Assembly: GCA_963663635.2 (NCBI GenBank)
Contig: CAXXMY010000023.1
Location: forward strand, 100,274-164,273
Reading direction: 5' to 3'
DNA: 64,000 bases
DNA from: Poriferisodalis sp963663635
Lineage (GTDB): Bacteria; Actinomycetota; Acidimicrobiia; Acidimicrobiales; Poriferisodalaceae
Within the stretch, counting starts at the first letter, position 1; every line of letters starts with the position of its first letter. The notes beneath the pieces were generated by a model that made no database searches, was not told the DNA's origin, and was given only the letters and a program-made list of their open reading frames with translations. Both the position numbers and the translations under genes were made by a program. Positions 51,201 to 61,177 of this stretch are shown piece by piece.

Positions 51201-53063
51201 ACCGCCACTGACACTGACAGCGGCGACGTGGTGACCTACGAGCTGTCAGGGTCGGACCTGTTCACGATCGACAGCAGCAGCGGACAGATCCGTGTCGCCG
51301 CGGGCGGTTCGCTCAGCCACGAGACGGCGCCCTCGCACAGCGTGACCGTCAAAGCCAGCGACCCCTCGAATGCTTCCGACACAGTGACGGTGACCATCGA
51401 GGTCACCGACGCGAACGAGCCTCCCGACGCAGTCGCGGACACTGCCACGGTCCGCGAGGACGGCGCTGTCATCATCGATGTGCTCGCCAATGACAGCGAC
51501 CCGGAGCACGACCGCAGCGAGCTGACGCTCAGGGTGACCGCCAGCCCGCGCCGGGGGAGCGCGACGGTGAACGAACCGGCCAATGTCGGCGAGAGGCGCA
51601 CGATCACCTACACGCCCCGAGCCGACTACCACGGCGCCGACAGCTTCACCTACGAGGTCCGAGACGCCGGCAGCCCTTCGCTGTCGAGCACCGCCACCGT
51701 GTCGGTCGAGGTCGACGCAGTCAACGACCCGCCGACGTTCGCATCGCCGACCATGACCCGCAGTGTGCCCGAGAGCGCCTCCGGCGGCGGCAACGTCGGA
51801 GCGCCCGTGACGGCGACCGACGTCGACGAGAACGACCCGCCCGCCTACAGCGTCTCCGGTGCCGACGCGCGCTCATTCGACCTCGGTCCTCGCAGCGGCC
51901 AGGTCACCGTCGGCGACGGGGTCATCTTCGACATCGCAACGAAGGGCACCTACATCGTCACGGTCGACGCCGACGACGCACACGGCGAAACGGCGACCGT
52001 CGAGGTGACCATCACCGTCACCAGCGGGACGACAAGACCGCCGATCACCCGTACCGGCCCCGGCCCCGGCGGTGGTGGTGGCGGCGGCGATTTTGATGTT
52101 GGTGTCGCGACCTTTGTGGTGGCCAACGGGTGGAGTGCTGCTGATGTGGGGGTGGCGGCGGTGTTGGCGGCGCGCACCGATGGCGCGGTGGTGGTGTACA
52201 CGGCGGGGGACGAGTTGTCGGCTGAGACGGCGATGCTGCTCCGCGAGGCTTCGCCCGCTGAGGTGGTCATTGTCGGCGGCACTGCTGCGGTGTCGCGTGA
52301 TGTCCGCACGCAGATTCGTGCTGCGTCGTCCGAGTCGGGTATCTCGCGCGTCACCGGTGCGGATCGTGCCGATACCGCGGCGGGCACGGCGCGCCGCATT
52401 CTGGGCGTACCCTCCCAGGCCGGGCGGGTCACCCTGATCGTGGCCAATGGCTGGTCCCCGCCTGATATCGGCGCCGCTGCGGCGCTGGCTGCGCGCAGCG
52501 GGCGCTCTGCGGTGCTCTACACCCGTCACGACAGCTTGCCTGCTGTCTCGACGGCGTTGCTGCGCGACTATCAGGTCGCGCGGGTGATCCTCATCGGGGG
52601 CACTGCCGCGGTCAGCAATGAAGTGCGCGACGAAATTGCCGCGGTGGCTGTCGGAGCGAGCGTTTCGAGGCTGATGGGCGTTGATCGTGTCGACACCGCC
52701 GCGCAGACCGCACGGCGGGTGCTCGGCAGCGCCGCCTCCGCGCCGGACGGCATCACCTTGGTGATTGCGAATGGCTGGTCCGCGCCTGATGTCGGCGTTG
52801 CGGCAGCGTTGGCAGCTGCTACGGAGAACTCAGCAGTCGCATACACCTCACAAGGAACGCTGCCTGCGGCGACCGCAGCGCTCATCCGCGACTACCGGCC
52901 CAGCCAGGTCATCATCGTGGGCGGCCGCGCAGCAGTCACCAACGACGTGCGAGCAGCAATCACCGAAACCGCGCCCAGCAGCGCAGACGTGCGGCGAATC
53001 ACCGGCAGCACCCGCGTCGAGACCGCCGCCCGCGCCGCACGGCGCATCCTGGGACCTCCCTAG
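48231..53063 (+). pseudogene. C-terminal piece of the giant cell-wall protein (Fn3, SwmB-like, cadherin-like, CWB2 repeats)
   Basis: A continuous frame of 1,610 codons with no own start (TTG is the first candidate). In order: an extension with FRWRATVVFQLRNAFGGYCD; Fn3 (residues about 100-190); two SwmB-type segments (PTLVSARYDGWVQLIYDEAL, about 195-300, and VSADAVANGSDIALRWDKDL, about 425-525); cadherin-like repeats (PEFLSSEDGVRSVDENTPAG and four or five more to about 1280); a Gly-rich linker; and three cell-wall-binding repeat 2 modules (about 1285-1605, each with VANGWS and VGGTAAVS or similar). CWB2 modules anchor proteins to cell-wall polymers. The intact protein would exceed 1,900 residues. 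This piece could still be translated but has no signal peptide, so export is lost. Confidence 0.85.
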
Positions 53064-53276
53064 CCGAATTCGTACACAGCTACAGAACTAGGCACGACGG
53101 CGGTCGTCCAGAATTGTGGGTGCGCCCACTTGCATAGGGGAAGATCCTGCGTACCGTCGCCGCCGACGGGCGCCTCGCGACGGTCGCTAGCCGCCTTGAG
53201 GTGCTCACTGACATACCGGGACCCAACCCAGCCGAGATCGGTGCTCTGGAAGAGACGGCCATCCTGCGTCACAGCG

Positions 53277-54174
53277 CTATGAGGGCCAATCGCTCAGGGT
53301 GACGAGGTCGAAGACCGCTCCTGCAGGATCGGTCACGGTGGCGACGCGGCCCGGACCCCAGTCGGTCGGGGGCATGAGCACCGTGCCGCCGTTCGCTGTG
53401 GCGGCCTCGCAGGCGGCATAGACATCCGCAGCACCGAAGCTCACCTTCCAGAATGGCGGCACGCCCGGCGGCGGTTCGCCCGAGATGCTTGCGATTGGTT
53501 CGCCACCGAGTGTGAACATGCGGCCCGAGGGTCCGAGTTCGTCCCACGGTGACGCTTCCCAACCGAACAGCTCGCAATAGAAGGCAGCGGCTGCGTCGAG
53601 ATCGGTGGTGAAGGTTTCGGCCCAGGTAAACGCGCCGGGCGCGTTCACGATGTCAGTTCCGATGGCGCCGAGCGTCTGCCACGCACAGAACACGGCACCG
53701 GTCGGATCGGCGCCGATCACCATGCGCCCGGCGGGATCAGACGACCCTTCGGGCACATCGAACGGCGGTCGCATCACGGCCCCACCTAGGAGTCTGCTGA
53801 TTTATTCGGATTCGGCCACTACCGCAAGCCTCTGACCAGCGGTTTTGTAATCGCGAAGGCAGCCATTCGGGCATTGTTCAGCAGACTCCTAGATCGGCGA
53901 TGCGCTGCGCCGTGACGTCCGCGTCGTCGACCGTGATGTACACATTCCAGCACGGCGGGACGTTCTGATCGATCATCTCGGTCGGCAGTGCCATAACGCC
54001 GGCAGCGGGATGTCCGTCCACCGTTGCCATGACGTAGCTGATCTCGCCGGTGGGGTCTCCTTCGTACTCCCAGCCGAGCACTGCCCGGTAGAAGTCGAAT
54101 GCGCCCTCGACGTCACTCGTGACCAGGTCAACCCAGGAGGGTGTCCCGACCGGATGGCTGTCTCGCAATGGCAT
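53277..54174 (-). pseudogene. two-domain VOC/glyoxalase-like gene interrupted by a MITE
   Basis: The ATG at 54174 starts MPLRDSHPVGTPSWVDLVTS, the opening of a two-domain VOC protein, and runs to RIADLGVC where a stop arises inside an inserted sequence. The second part, MRPPFDVPEGSSDPAGRMVI to FDLVTLSDWPS, ends at 53277. Cutting out bases 53789-53889 plus one TA gives GCCGATCTAGGTGGGGCCGT, reading ADLGGAVMRPP in frame, so the ancestral gene was intact. VOC proteins bind a divalent metal and act on small molecules (glyoxalase, dioxygenase or resistance roles). The gene starts 12 bases after the giant gene upstream and may share its transcript. Confidence 0.88.
53789..53889. mobile_element. 101-bp MITE-like element with terminal inverted repeats in a CTAG target
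   Basis: Ends GGAGTCTGCTGA and TCAGCAGACTCC are perfect 12-base inverted repeats (15 bases when the flanking palindromic CTA is counted). TA is duplicated on each side (53787-53788 and 53890-53891) within CTAG. There is no coding capacity. Removing the element and one TA restores the VOC frame exactly. The TA/CTAG pattern is that of IS630/Tc1-like transposition; a family making 4-bp CTAG duplications would look the same. Its ends differ from those of the IS630 copy at 44406, so another transposase probably moved it. Confidence 0.85.
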
Positions 54175-54185
54175 GTCGCTACTCC

Positions 54186-57100
54186 CTACGTGCCGCGTGC
54201 GAATTGTTCCGACCGGATGTCATGCATGCGGCCGTGCGAATCACAGGAAGCCGCAACGCGGCGCAGGACCTGTGCGGTATGAGGCCACCGATCCCCGACG
54301 ATGTTGGCTTGCTCGTTGTAGCGGAGGGCAAGTTCCCGTTCGGCCTCGCCTCCGCTCATCAGTGAGTGGCTGTGAACCCCCCTTTGGTTCACGATTCCGA
54401 TGGCGAGGCCGAGCTCGATGTCAGAGTCGTGCAATTCTTCGAGAAAGTCGCGAACAGCCGGGGGCGGCACAATGCCGCTGCTGTCACCGGGGTCTGCAGA
54501 TGCCTTGGCAAGCACCTGCCCAATGTGCTCGCACCCCAGGCGCGACAAGTCGAGTTCTCCGAATTCCTCTATGGCTCCGTTGACCCAGTCCCGCAGCCTC
54601 ACGAGGTCGATCGTGCCGTCCTCTCTCGTACCTGGAGTGCGATTCCAGTAGTGAAGGACCGACCAGGCCTTGCTTGTCGCCAAGGCCGCGAGTGTCTCCG
54701 TCGTGTTGGCCTCAAGGGACTCATCGAAGTCACCTGGCTCGCTCCCATCTGGGTGCAAGTACATCCTGGCAACGAGTTCGACGAAGAATCTCGGGTCAAG
54801 CGAGAGCCTCGCGTGCAGCAGCGACGGTCGCCTGCGGCTACCCGGCATGTCGTCAAGCATGAGCTCTAGGCGTGCGAGTCGAACCCGGTGCGGATCGTCG
54901 AGATTGAGTTCGGTAAGTGGCAGTCGATCGCTGAGCCAGTCGAGCAATTCTTCGGCTCGGAACCGCAACCGCTGGGCCATCTGCGGCGAATCCATAGCGC
55001 CGGCCATGGTCTCGAGCGCTCGCAAGGCGAGTTCGATCAGCCGTGAATCGTCGATAGCGGCTGTCTCACCGGAGTCACCTGCTGCGAAGCGCTGATACGC
55101 GAGGAGTTCGATGGCCGCGTCCGCCCTGCTCGCGACCAACAGCCGTTCAGCTGCCTCGGCAGTGAGTGTGAAGTCCAAGCCATATGGCAGCGGGTCGAAG
55201 CGCGCCCAGTATGCCGCCTCGACATCAGGTCCGAGAGCCTCGGAGATCTCCCAGGCAAGCGGGAAGTCCCTGAGTGCGGTCAACAGCCGCGCCACGTTTG
55301 TGACACTGAGATGGTGTTCGAGTAGGCCTGCCAACCACACTGAGAGGTCTGCGCCAACGCGGCGCAGAAACCTGAGGTTCTCGGCGAAGAAGCCCATAGC
55401 CACGAGGTCGCACGGCACATCGTCGCTTCCCGGGCCGATTGTCTGCGGTGCATTTCGGTCGAGAGCGCCAACGGATGGCTCGGGTGGCGCATTGTCTGAA
55501 AGCCAGCCAGCGAGGGTGGGCGTCAAGGCACTGGCATCGGTCGTCTCGCCGCCGTCGAGCGTCAGTTCACCCGAGTCAGCGAGAACTGCCAGTACGCATC
55601 CGATGTACTCGACACCGGATACCTGACGGTCACCGTGTGCTCGGACGGCGAGCCTACGGACGCCCTCAAGTCCACAAGCCGCGTGCGCCTGCGTGACGGC
55701 CGTGCGGCGAAGCTCGGCGAGACGCGCTTCCTTCGCTTCCTGATCATCGCCGATTTCGGCCGCATCAAGGTCCGGTGCATGTGATTCGAACAGCCATGCG
55801 CCTGTGGTGGCCGGGTCGTCATCTCCGATTCTCTCCGCGACCTGCTCAACACTCGCGAGTTCATCGGGCTCAAGTGTCCAGAACGCGTCGGTGAACCGAC
55901 GTTGCAGACGGATGAACGACCGCAACCGATCGCCGAGTAACGACCTGTCGAGGGTGCCTTGAGTCGTGGCCTCTTCAACGATGGCCAAGGCTCTTGCTCG
56001 TGCCTCCGGCGGCAAGCGCATGAACTTTCCACCCTCATCGAGCGGCCAGTACATGTCGGACAGATGGCTGGATTCAGCAGTGCTCGAAGCAAAATGTTCG
56101 ACCATGTCCAACAGCAGTGCGTTGACTTGGCTGGTCGCTGACGCCTCGTCCTCAAACGGCGCCGGCTCGACCACGGCTGGCCAGTCCCGGATCGTCGGCG
56201 CCGCATTCGGGGAACCTCCAGACCGATGGGGAGCGAGGTCCCACAAACAGCGCCACAGCGCAGTCCGCCGTTTGCTGGTGCCAGGTGCCTCGTCGCTCTG
56301 AATCCGGTCGCACAGTCCCACGAGTACTTCGTTGCGTCGGTCGGTCGACAGCCCTGTTTGGGGCAGCCACGGCCTGAACAGCGAAACAAGACATCCGTGC
56401 GCCTTGACGGCTAGGTCGTCGTCCCCGATTGCAGCGATCGCCAACAGGACATCTGACACAAGTGCCAAATGCCCGGATTCGGGAGACCAAGCGAGCGTCT
56501 CCAGAGCGTGACGCAGTCCGTACCAGCCAGCATCGGACGAGGGTCCGGCACTGCCTTTGTCTAGGACTTGCAAGCAGTCGGGGGCCTCCCGCGCCAGTTG
56601 GAGGGCGCGAGCGATGGCCTCAAGAAACTCGTCCGGTGCCGCTTCGGCGAGCAAAGGCAAGACATCGGCTAGATCGACGATGCGCTGGAACGTGCGACGG
56701 ACTCCACTCTCGATGCGGGCTGACGCTGGGCCTGGACGCTGACCCTCATGTCCCAGCTCTTGGCCATCGTCGGCATCATCGGTGCCGAGCAGGCCTCGGA
56801 CGATCAGTGCGGTGAGCACCCTGGGGGTTGTTCCGCTGGCCAATGGCACATCGATGCCGAACGTTCCTAGGAGGGCTGCGGTCTGTGCAACTCCATGTCG
56901 TAGCTCGTCGCTGTAAGTGCGTTGCGTCAACTTGACCCCGGCGACCTCAAGGTCTGTCCCATCGGGAGATTGCAGCGTTTCGATCTCTGTGAGCACTCGC
57001 AGCGCCCACTCGGAGTATCGGTCCAGCACGGATTCGGGGATCTCAGCTACAAGGAGTCGCCATGCTTCTGCAGGTGCCACGACAGCCCATTGGTCGCCGA

Positions 57101-59444
57101 CACGCGCAATCAGCGGGTCGGCACCTTCGCTGAGCGGCCGAAGCATGAGCCGCAGTCCTTCGTAGCTCAGGCCGGTGCCGGCCAGCTCGCACAGGACGGA
57201 TTGGTCGCTCACGCGTCGCTCGGACCAACGGCCGGCCAGCAGAGCAGCCCACACCGCAGCACGGTCCTTGTCGTCTGGCAGTCGGTCCAACCAGGCAGGG
57301 GTGACGGGCTTCGGGCCCAATTGGAGGGTTCTCCGCAGCGCACCCATGCTGCGGCGCCCGAGTGTTGCGAATCGCCACGCTTCACTGCGGTCGAGGCCGT
57401 GTCGTTCGAGCGCTTTGGCAGCAGCGGTCGGATCGATCGGTCCGACTTCGATCAGTGTCTCATGCTCTCGAGAGCCTGTATTCGCATGGGCGGCATGGAC
57501 GAGGGGAATAACCCTGCAATGCCGCGATAGCTCCGAACCGTCCGCGACGTCGAGTTCAGCAGCAACCAGAATCGCCCCGTCGCCCGGTTCGCGCTTGAGG
57601 CGCCGCCAGGCAGCGGCATCAGACACGAGCAGCATCCGGTCGAGGAGCGCCAAATCGGGGATTTCGGCACGGGCACCTGCCGCCAAGGCGAAATCGAGTG
57701 CATCTTGAGCGCTCTCGGCAACGACGTACACGGTCCCGCCCCCGGTCGAGCATCTCTCGACGAGTTCATGGAACTGCCGCTCGCGGCCGGCGAGCAACAC
57801 CTCCGCGGCGAGCCGTCCGCCGGTCTGTGCGAGTTCATGTTCCCAACGCCTGCGAGCCGACGTGAAGCCATCAGGCACGAGGCCAAGACGTTCCGAGAGT
57901 CGGGCCCGTGTGGCCGGAGCTTGGATCAACCAATTGAACAGGTCGTCGACATCAAGCGCTCTGACTTCGCGCCAGTGCCCGTCCTCGCTGCGCTGCTCCT
58001 GCCATCGGCGCTTCGCTTGCTGCCGGCTGGCTCCTGCGCTTGTCGTGTCAGTTGTGCCGGACGTCGTGGGCCGTGTGGCCTTCGCCTCGGGCCAAGCGCG
58101 GGGCGTGAGATGGACATACGTGATCTCGCTGGCGTTGAGCCGTGCTTCACCGGTCCTCTTGCGGTAGTTGGCATCGGCGTTATGCGCTACACCAGTCGAT
58201 GTCGAGACTTCCCAACAAGAGTGCCCAGCAGGCACCCACGCCGTTCCCTGGCGGCTCTCGACCACGAGATCGAAATCGGGCCGTCCGATTCCCTCGGCAG
58301 TCGGGCAGTTGTTCCGAATCAAGTCATGAGCGGACGTGGTCTCCGCGATCAGATCGCGAACGAGCCCGGGCAGTTCCTCGCGAGCATGCAGCCTGCTGGC
58401 CCACTGAAGGATGTGGTGACGCTCGGCGAGCCCCAGCCCGTCGTAACCAGGCGCGGCGCCAATCATTCGGCCGAAACGCTCCGCCCCAGCAGCCGCATCC
58501 AGATCCGCGGGCATGAGTTCCGCTTCGACGGCGAGCGCAGCCGGCGGCGCATCGTCGGAGTCTCGGCGTGCCCACGTGAGCCCGTCCTGTTCGATGAGGA
58601 ACACGGCCCGGTCCAACGACGCTCGTTCGGAATCACTGAAGCGTGTGCGGAGCACTGCTCGCGCGTCGTAGGGCCCCGTGCCGAGCCACACATAATCGCC
58701 CGTAGCTGAGTCAGCGGCCACGCCAGCCTGTTCAGGGGTGCAGAAGTGCCGTTCGAACCAAGCGAGCATTTCGGCAACCACTTCGGCGTCTTCGGCGCTG
58801 CAGCGTTCCGCGATCTCCAAGGCAGCCTCGGTCAGCTCCTCGTCGGGAAGGCAGTTGTCCCGCGGTGAGCCGTCGGTGGCGACGGCGGCATGGAAGCCGC
58901 GGAGCGTCTCAGCCTCGTCAGCAGAGATGGCACCATCGGCCTCTAGGCCGCTGATCAGCGAGCTCGACAGATCGGGTGGCTCCCGGTAGCGCTCGCCGCG
59001 TGCAACTTCGAGTCGGAAGAGTGCGCTGCTGACAGCGCGTCTCGCGAGCGCCACAGCGCCCGTCGGGGAGATGGGCACCAGGCGTCGCGCCTCGGCGATC
59101 CAGTCAGCGACGACTTCGTGCGATGGCGGACGGGCATCGGACGGGTGCCCGAACTTGACTATGTCGAGATGCCACCCAGGCCGGCCGTCGACGACAGTCC
59201 GCAGTGCCGCTAGGCGGGCACCCGACTTCTGGTCGCGGTCGGAGGGTGTGAATTCGACGACGCGAGTCTCAGCATCGTCACCCTCGCCTTTGCGTGCAAC
59301 GAGATAGGCCGCAATATCCGCCTCCGCTCCATGCCGGTCGGCGGCTTCGAGGTGTTCCGAAGCGGAGACCGCGTAGCCCGCCGCCTGGTATCGCCGTCGA
59401 GCTTGGTCAATTGCGGCCCAGATATTCAGTGCAGAGGCAGCCAT
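54186..59444 (-). CDS. very large (1,752-residue) nuclease/STAND-like protein, candidate defence effector
   Basis: The protein has an N-terminal region (about residues 40-140) that resembles a degenerate restriction-endonuclease-type fold (RVVEFTPSDRDQK, then RPGWHLDIVKFG) followed by a helical segment. At about 386-430 a PD-(D/E)XK-like block is seen: GRPDFDLVVESRQGTAWVPA, with SCWEVSTSTG. The centre (about 500-700) looks like a STAND-type sensor/ATPase region (AGRERQFHELVERC, TVYVVAESAQDALDFALAAG, ALLDRMLLVSD), but no GxxxxGK[TS] Walker A is visible. The remaining 1,000 residues are helical repeats. ATG 59444 overlaps the RusA-like gene by 19 bases, so the pair is coupled. A phage-defence role is inference from architecture. 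Confidence 0.7.
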   Translation of the reverse strand: MAASALNIWAAIDQARRRYQAAGYAVSASEHLEAADRHGAEADIAAYLVARKGEGDDAETRVVEFTPSDRDQKSGARLAALRTVVDGRPGWHLDIVKFGHPSDARPPSHEVVADWIAEARRLVPISPTGAVALARRAVSSALFRLEVARGERYREPPDLSSSLISGLEADGAISADEAETLRGFHAAVATDGSPRDNCLPDEELTEAALEIAERCSAEDAEVVAEMLAWFERHFCTPEQAGVAADSATGDYVWLGTGPYDARAVLRTRFSDSERASLDRAVFLIEQDGLTWARRDSDDAPPAALAVEAELMPADLDAAAGAERFGRMIGAAPGYDGLGLAERHHILQWASRLHAREELPGLVRDLIAETTSAHDLIRNNCPTAEGIGRPDFDLVVESRQGTAWVPAGHSCWEVSTSTGVAHNADANYRKRTGEARLNASEITYVHLTPRAWPEAKATRPTTSGTTDTTSAGASRQQAKRRWQEQRSEDGHWREVRALDVDDLFNWLIQAPATRARLSERLGLVPDGFTSARRRWEHELAQTGGRLAAEVLLAGRERQFHELVERCSTGGGTVYVVAESAQDALDFALAAGARAEIPDLALLDRMLLVSDAAAWRRLKREPGDGAILVAAELDVADGSELSRHCRVIPLVHAAHANTGSREHETLIEVGPIDPTAAAKALERHGLDRSEAWRFATLGRRSMGALRRTLQLGPKPVTPAWLDRLPDDKDRAAVWAALLAGRWSERRVSDQSVLCELAGTGLSYEGLRLMLRPLSEGADPLIARVGDQWAVVAPAEAWRLLVAEIPESVLDRYSEWALRVLTEIETLQSPDGTDLEVAGVKLTQRTYSDELRHGVAQTAALLGTFGIDVPLASGTTPRVLTALIVRGLLGTDDADDGQELGHEGQRPGPASARIESGVRRTFQRIVDLADVLPLLAEAAPDEFLEAIARALQLAREAPDCLQVLDKGSAGPSSDAGWYGLRHALETLAWSPESGHLALVSDVLLAIAAIGDDDLAVKAHGCLVSLFRPWLPQTGLSTDRRNEVLVGLCDRIQSDEAPGTSKRRTALWRCLWDLAPHRSGGSPNAAPTIRDWPAVVEPAPFEDEASATSQVNALLLDMVEHFASSTAESSHLSDMYWPLDEGGKFMRLPPEARARALAIVEEATTQGTLDRSLLGDRLRSFIRLQRRFTDAFWTLEPDELASVEQVAERIGDDDPATTGAWLFESHAPDLDAAEIGDDQEAKEARLAELRRTAVTQAHAACGLEGVRRLAVRAHGDRQVSGVEYIGCVLAVLADSGELTLDGGETTDASALTPTLAGWLSDNAPPEPSVGALDRNAPQTIGPGSDDVPCDLVAMGFFAENLRFLRRVGADLSVWLAGLLEHHLSVTNVARLLTALRDFPLAWEISEALGPDVEAAYWARFDPLPYGLDFTLTAEAAERLLVASRADAAIELLAYQRFAAGDSGETAAIDDSRLIELALRALETMAGAMDSPQMAQRLRFRAEELLDWLSDRLPLTELNLDDPHRVRLARLELMLDDMPGSRRRPSLLHARLSLDPRFFVELVARMYLHPDGSEPGDFDESLEANTTETLAALATSKAWSVLHYWNRTPGTREDGTIDLVRLRDWVNGAIEEFGELDLSRLGCEHIGQVLAKASADPGDSSGIVPPPAVRDFLEELHDSDIELGLAIGIVNQRGVHSHSLMSGGEAERELALRYNEQANIVGDRWPHTAQVLRRVAASCDSHGRMHDIRSEQFARGT

Positions 59445-59875
59445 GGCACCTCCAGCAGGTTCGGCGGGTCAACGATCTGGATGTAGACGAATTCCTCAAG
59501 TCTTGTGGCGAGTTCGAGGTGGCTGACGAGTTTCGTCGGCCACGACTCCCAGTCTGCCGCAATGGAACGGTCGCGACTCAGCGAATTCAGGTCGATCCGT
59601 GCCGCACGAATGTCGGTGAGCTGATAATCGTCGGCGAAAACGAGTGCCTGCAGCGCATCGAAGGTTGGCTTGAGCACGTTGTCAAGGTCGGGAATACGGG
59701 CAGCGCTCACATCGCAGAACCAGTGAAAGCCAGCGTGTACCGGACCGGTTTCGTAGACGGGTCCGTGCGAAATGGTCGCTCGGGCGGCCTCTTCAACCGA
59801 CTGCCTCCAGCCATCAAGGCTTCTGGTGCTGCTCTGAAGCGACTTTGGACGACCCACGACTATCAGCTCGATCAT
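59426..59875 (-). CDS. RusA-family Holliday-junction resolvase-like protein
   Basis: This 149-residue protein shows the RusA signature: IELIVVGRPKSLQS at the start and RIPDLDNVLKPTFDALQALV followed by FADDYQLTDIRAARIDL. The Asp residues of the DLDN motif, the Lys after it and the later DD are those that bind metal and cut four-way DNA junctions. The C-terminus (about residues 100-149) differs from phage RusA. It starts at ATG 59875 and overlaps the giant gene by 19 bases. Most RusA genes lie in prophages next to replication genes; no phage gene is seen here, so a role tied to the giant protein is likely. Confidence 0.8.
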   Translation of the reverse strand: MIELIVVGRPKSLQSSTRSLDGWRQSVEEAARATISHGPVYETGPVHAGFHWFCDVSAARIPDLDNVLKPTFDALQALVFADDYQLTDIRAARIDLNSLSRDRSIAADWESWPTKLVSHLELATRLEEFVYIQIVDPPNLLEVPWLPLH

Positions 59876-61119
59876 GACTCTGCCGCGGCGGGGGGACGCG
59901 GGGCTGATTCGGCAAGTTTCTGCGCATGAGGCGTTGCGACGCGCCGGATGGGTTCATGGGATGTCTGCCACCTATTTCGCAGCACCGCTCTCGACAGCAC
60001 AGATGGAGCGTATGCAGTGATGTTTCGTGATGTGAGAGTAATTTTCGGGTCTGCACGGAAACTCTCGGGCGCGCTTCGCTGACTGAAACGCTGCACCCCC
60101 GGTGATGCTCTCGACTCAGTCGGAGGAGCTGATCGCCCAGAGCGGGGGAGAGCGCACGCCGCATGGCGAGGGCCGTGATCTCTTGGGCTTCGTGTGCTTG
60201 GTCCAGGAAGCGGGTCATGCCGAAGAAACCGTGGAATTGGCCCGGGTACTCGACGAGCGTCGTGGGCACCTGCGCCTCGGCGAGCTTCTGCGCGTACTCG
60301 ACGCCTTCGTTGCGCAGCGGGTCGTGGCCAGCCACGATGACGAGCGCGGGTGCCGCTCCCGACGGGTCGTCGACCGCGAGCGGGGGCCGCATAGGGGTTC
60401 TTGCGTTCTGACGGCGGGCAGTAAAGGTCGTCGAACCAGGCCATCGTGGCGCGGGTGAGAAGGTAGCCCTCGGCGTTGGCGATCATCGAATCGGTGTCGC
60501 GGTTGAAATCCGTGACTGGGTAGATGAGCACTTGCAGGGCAGGCTGGCCACAAGCGTCGCCGTTCGCGGCAGCGTCGCGGCACATCAGCGCCACTGCGGC
60601 CGCCAGGTTGCCTCCGGCGCTGTCGCCACCGATCGCGACACGCTGCGGGTCGACGCCCAGTTCTGCAGCGTTGTCACACACCCACTGCGTGGCGGCGCAG
60701 CAATCGTTCGGCGACGCCGGGAATGGGTCCTCTGGCGCCATTCGATAGTCCACAGAGACCGACACGACCCCGGCCAGCATCGTCAGCGATCGGCACGTTC
60801 GGTCGTGGGTCTCGATGCTGCCGACCACCCAGCCACCTCCGTGGAAGTACACGAGGCAGCCGAGCACACCGCTGTCGTCAGCGGTCGCAGCGCCGTCGTC
60901 GGGTCGGTAGATGCGCACCGCGATGTCGTTGCCGTCAGGCCCGGGGATCGTTCGATCCTCCGTGCTCGCAACGTCGACGAGCACGCCGGAGGGTGGCATT
61001 TCCTCGAAGCCCTTGCGGGCACGTTGCGGACCGACATCTTCAAATGACGGCCGGTCCAGGGCGTTGAGCTGCGCGATGAGACGGGATGCTTCGGCTTCGA
61101 GAGTCACGGCGCGGAGCAT
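59814..61119 (-). pseudogene. alpha/beta hydrolase (HSL/lipase-esterase family), frameshifted
   Basis: From ATG 61119 the frame shows the HSL oxyanion motif VYFHGGGWVVGS, VSVDYRMAPEDPFPAS and the elbow GGDSAGGN. It reaches SERKNPYAAP, where a run of five G (60382-60386, C on the coding strand) shifts the frame. The proper rest (PPLAVDDPSGAAPALVIVAG, HDPLRNEGVEYAQKLAEA, VEYPGQFHGFFGM) continues in another frame, containing the catalytic Asp and His. With four G instead of five the protein is continuous. The true stop is unclear: the domain ends near 60100 and the open frame runs on to 59814, past the start of the RusA-like gene. Confidence 0.78.
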
Positions 61120-61177
61120 ATTTCGCTGGCTTCTCACGACGTGCTGCGGAGTGCGCGCCTCGGCCCCCCCGGCGCTG

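Noticed and set aside
53789..53889. MITE mobilised by the IS630 copy at 44406
   Set aside because: Terminal repeats differ (GGAGTCTGCTGA against GTGGTTCGTCTG), so direct mobilisation by that copy is unlikely although both use CTAG.
54186..59875. Prophage origin of the RusA-like gene
   Set aside because: No terminase, portal, capsid, integrase or replication gene is nearby; the partner gene is not phage-like.
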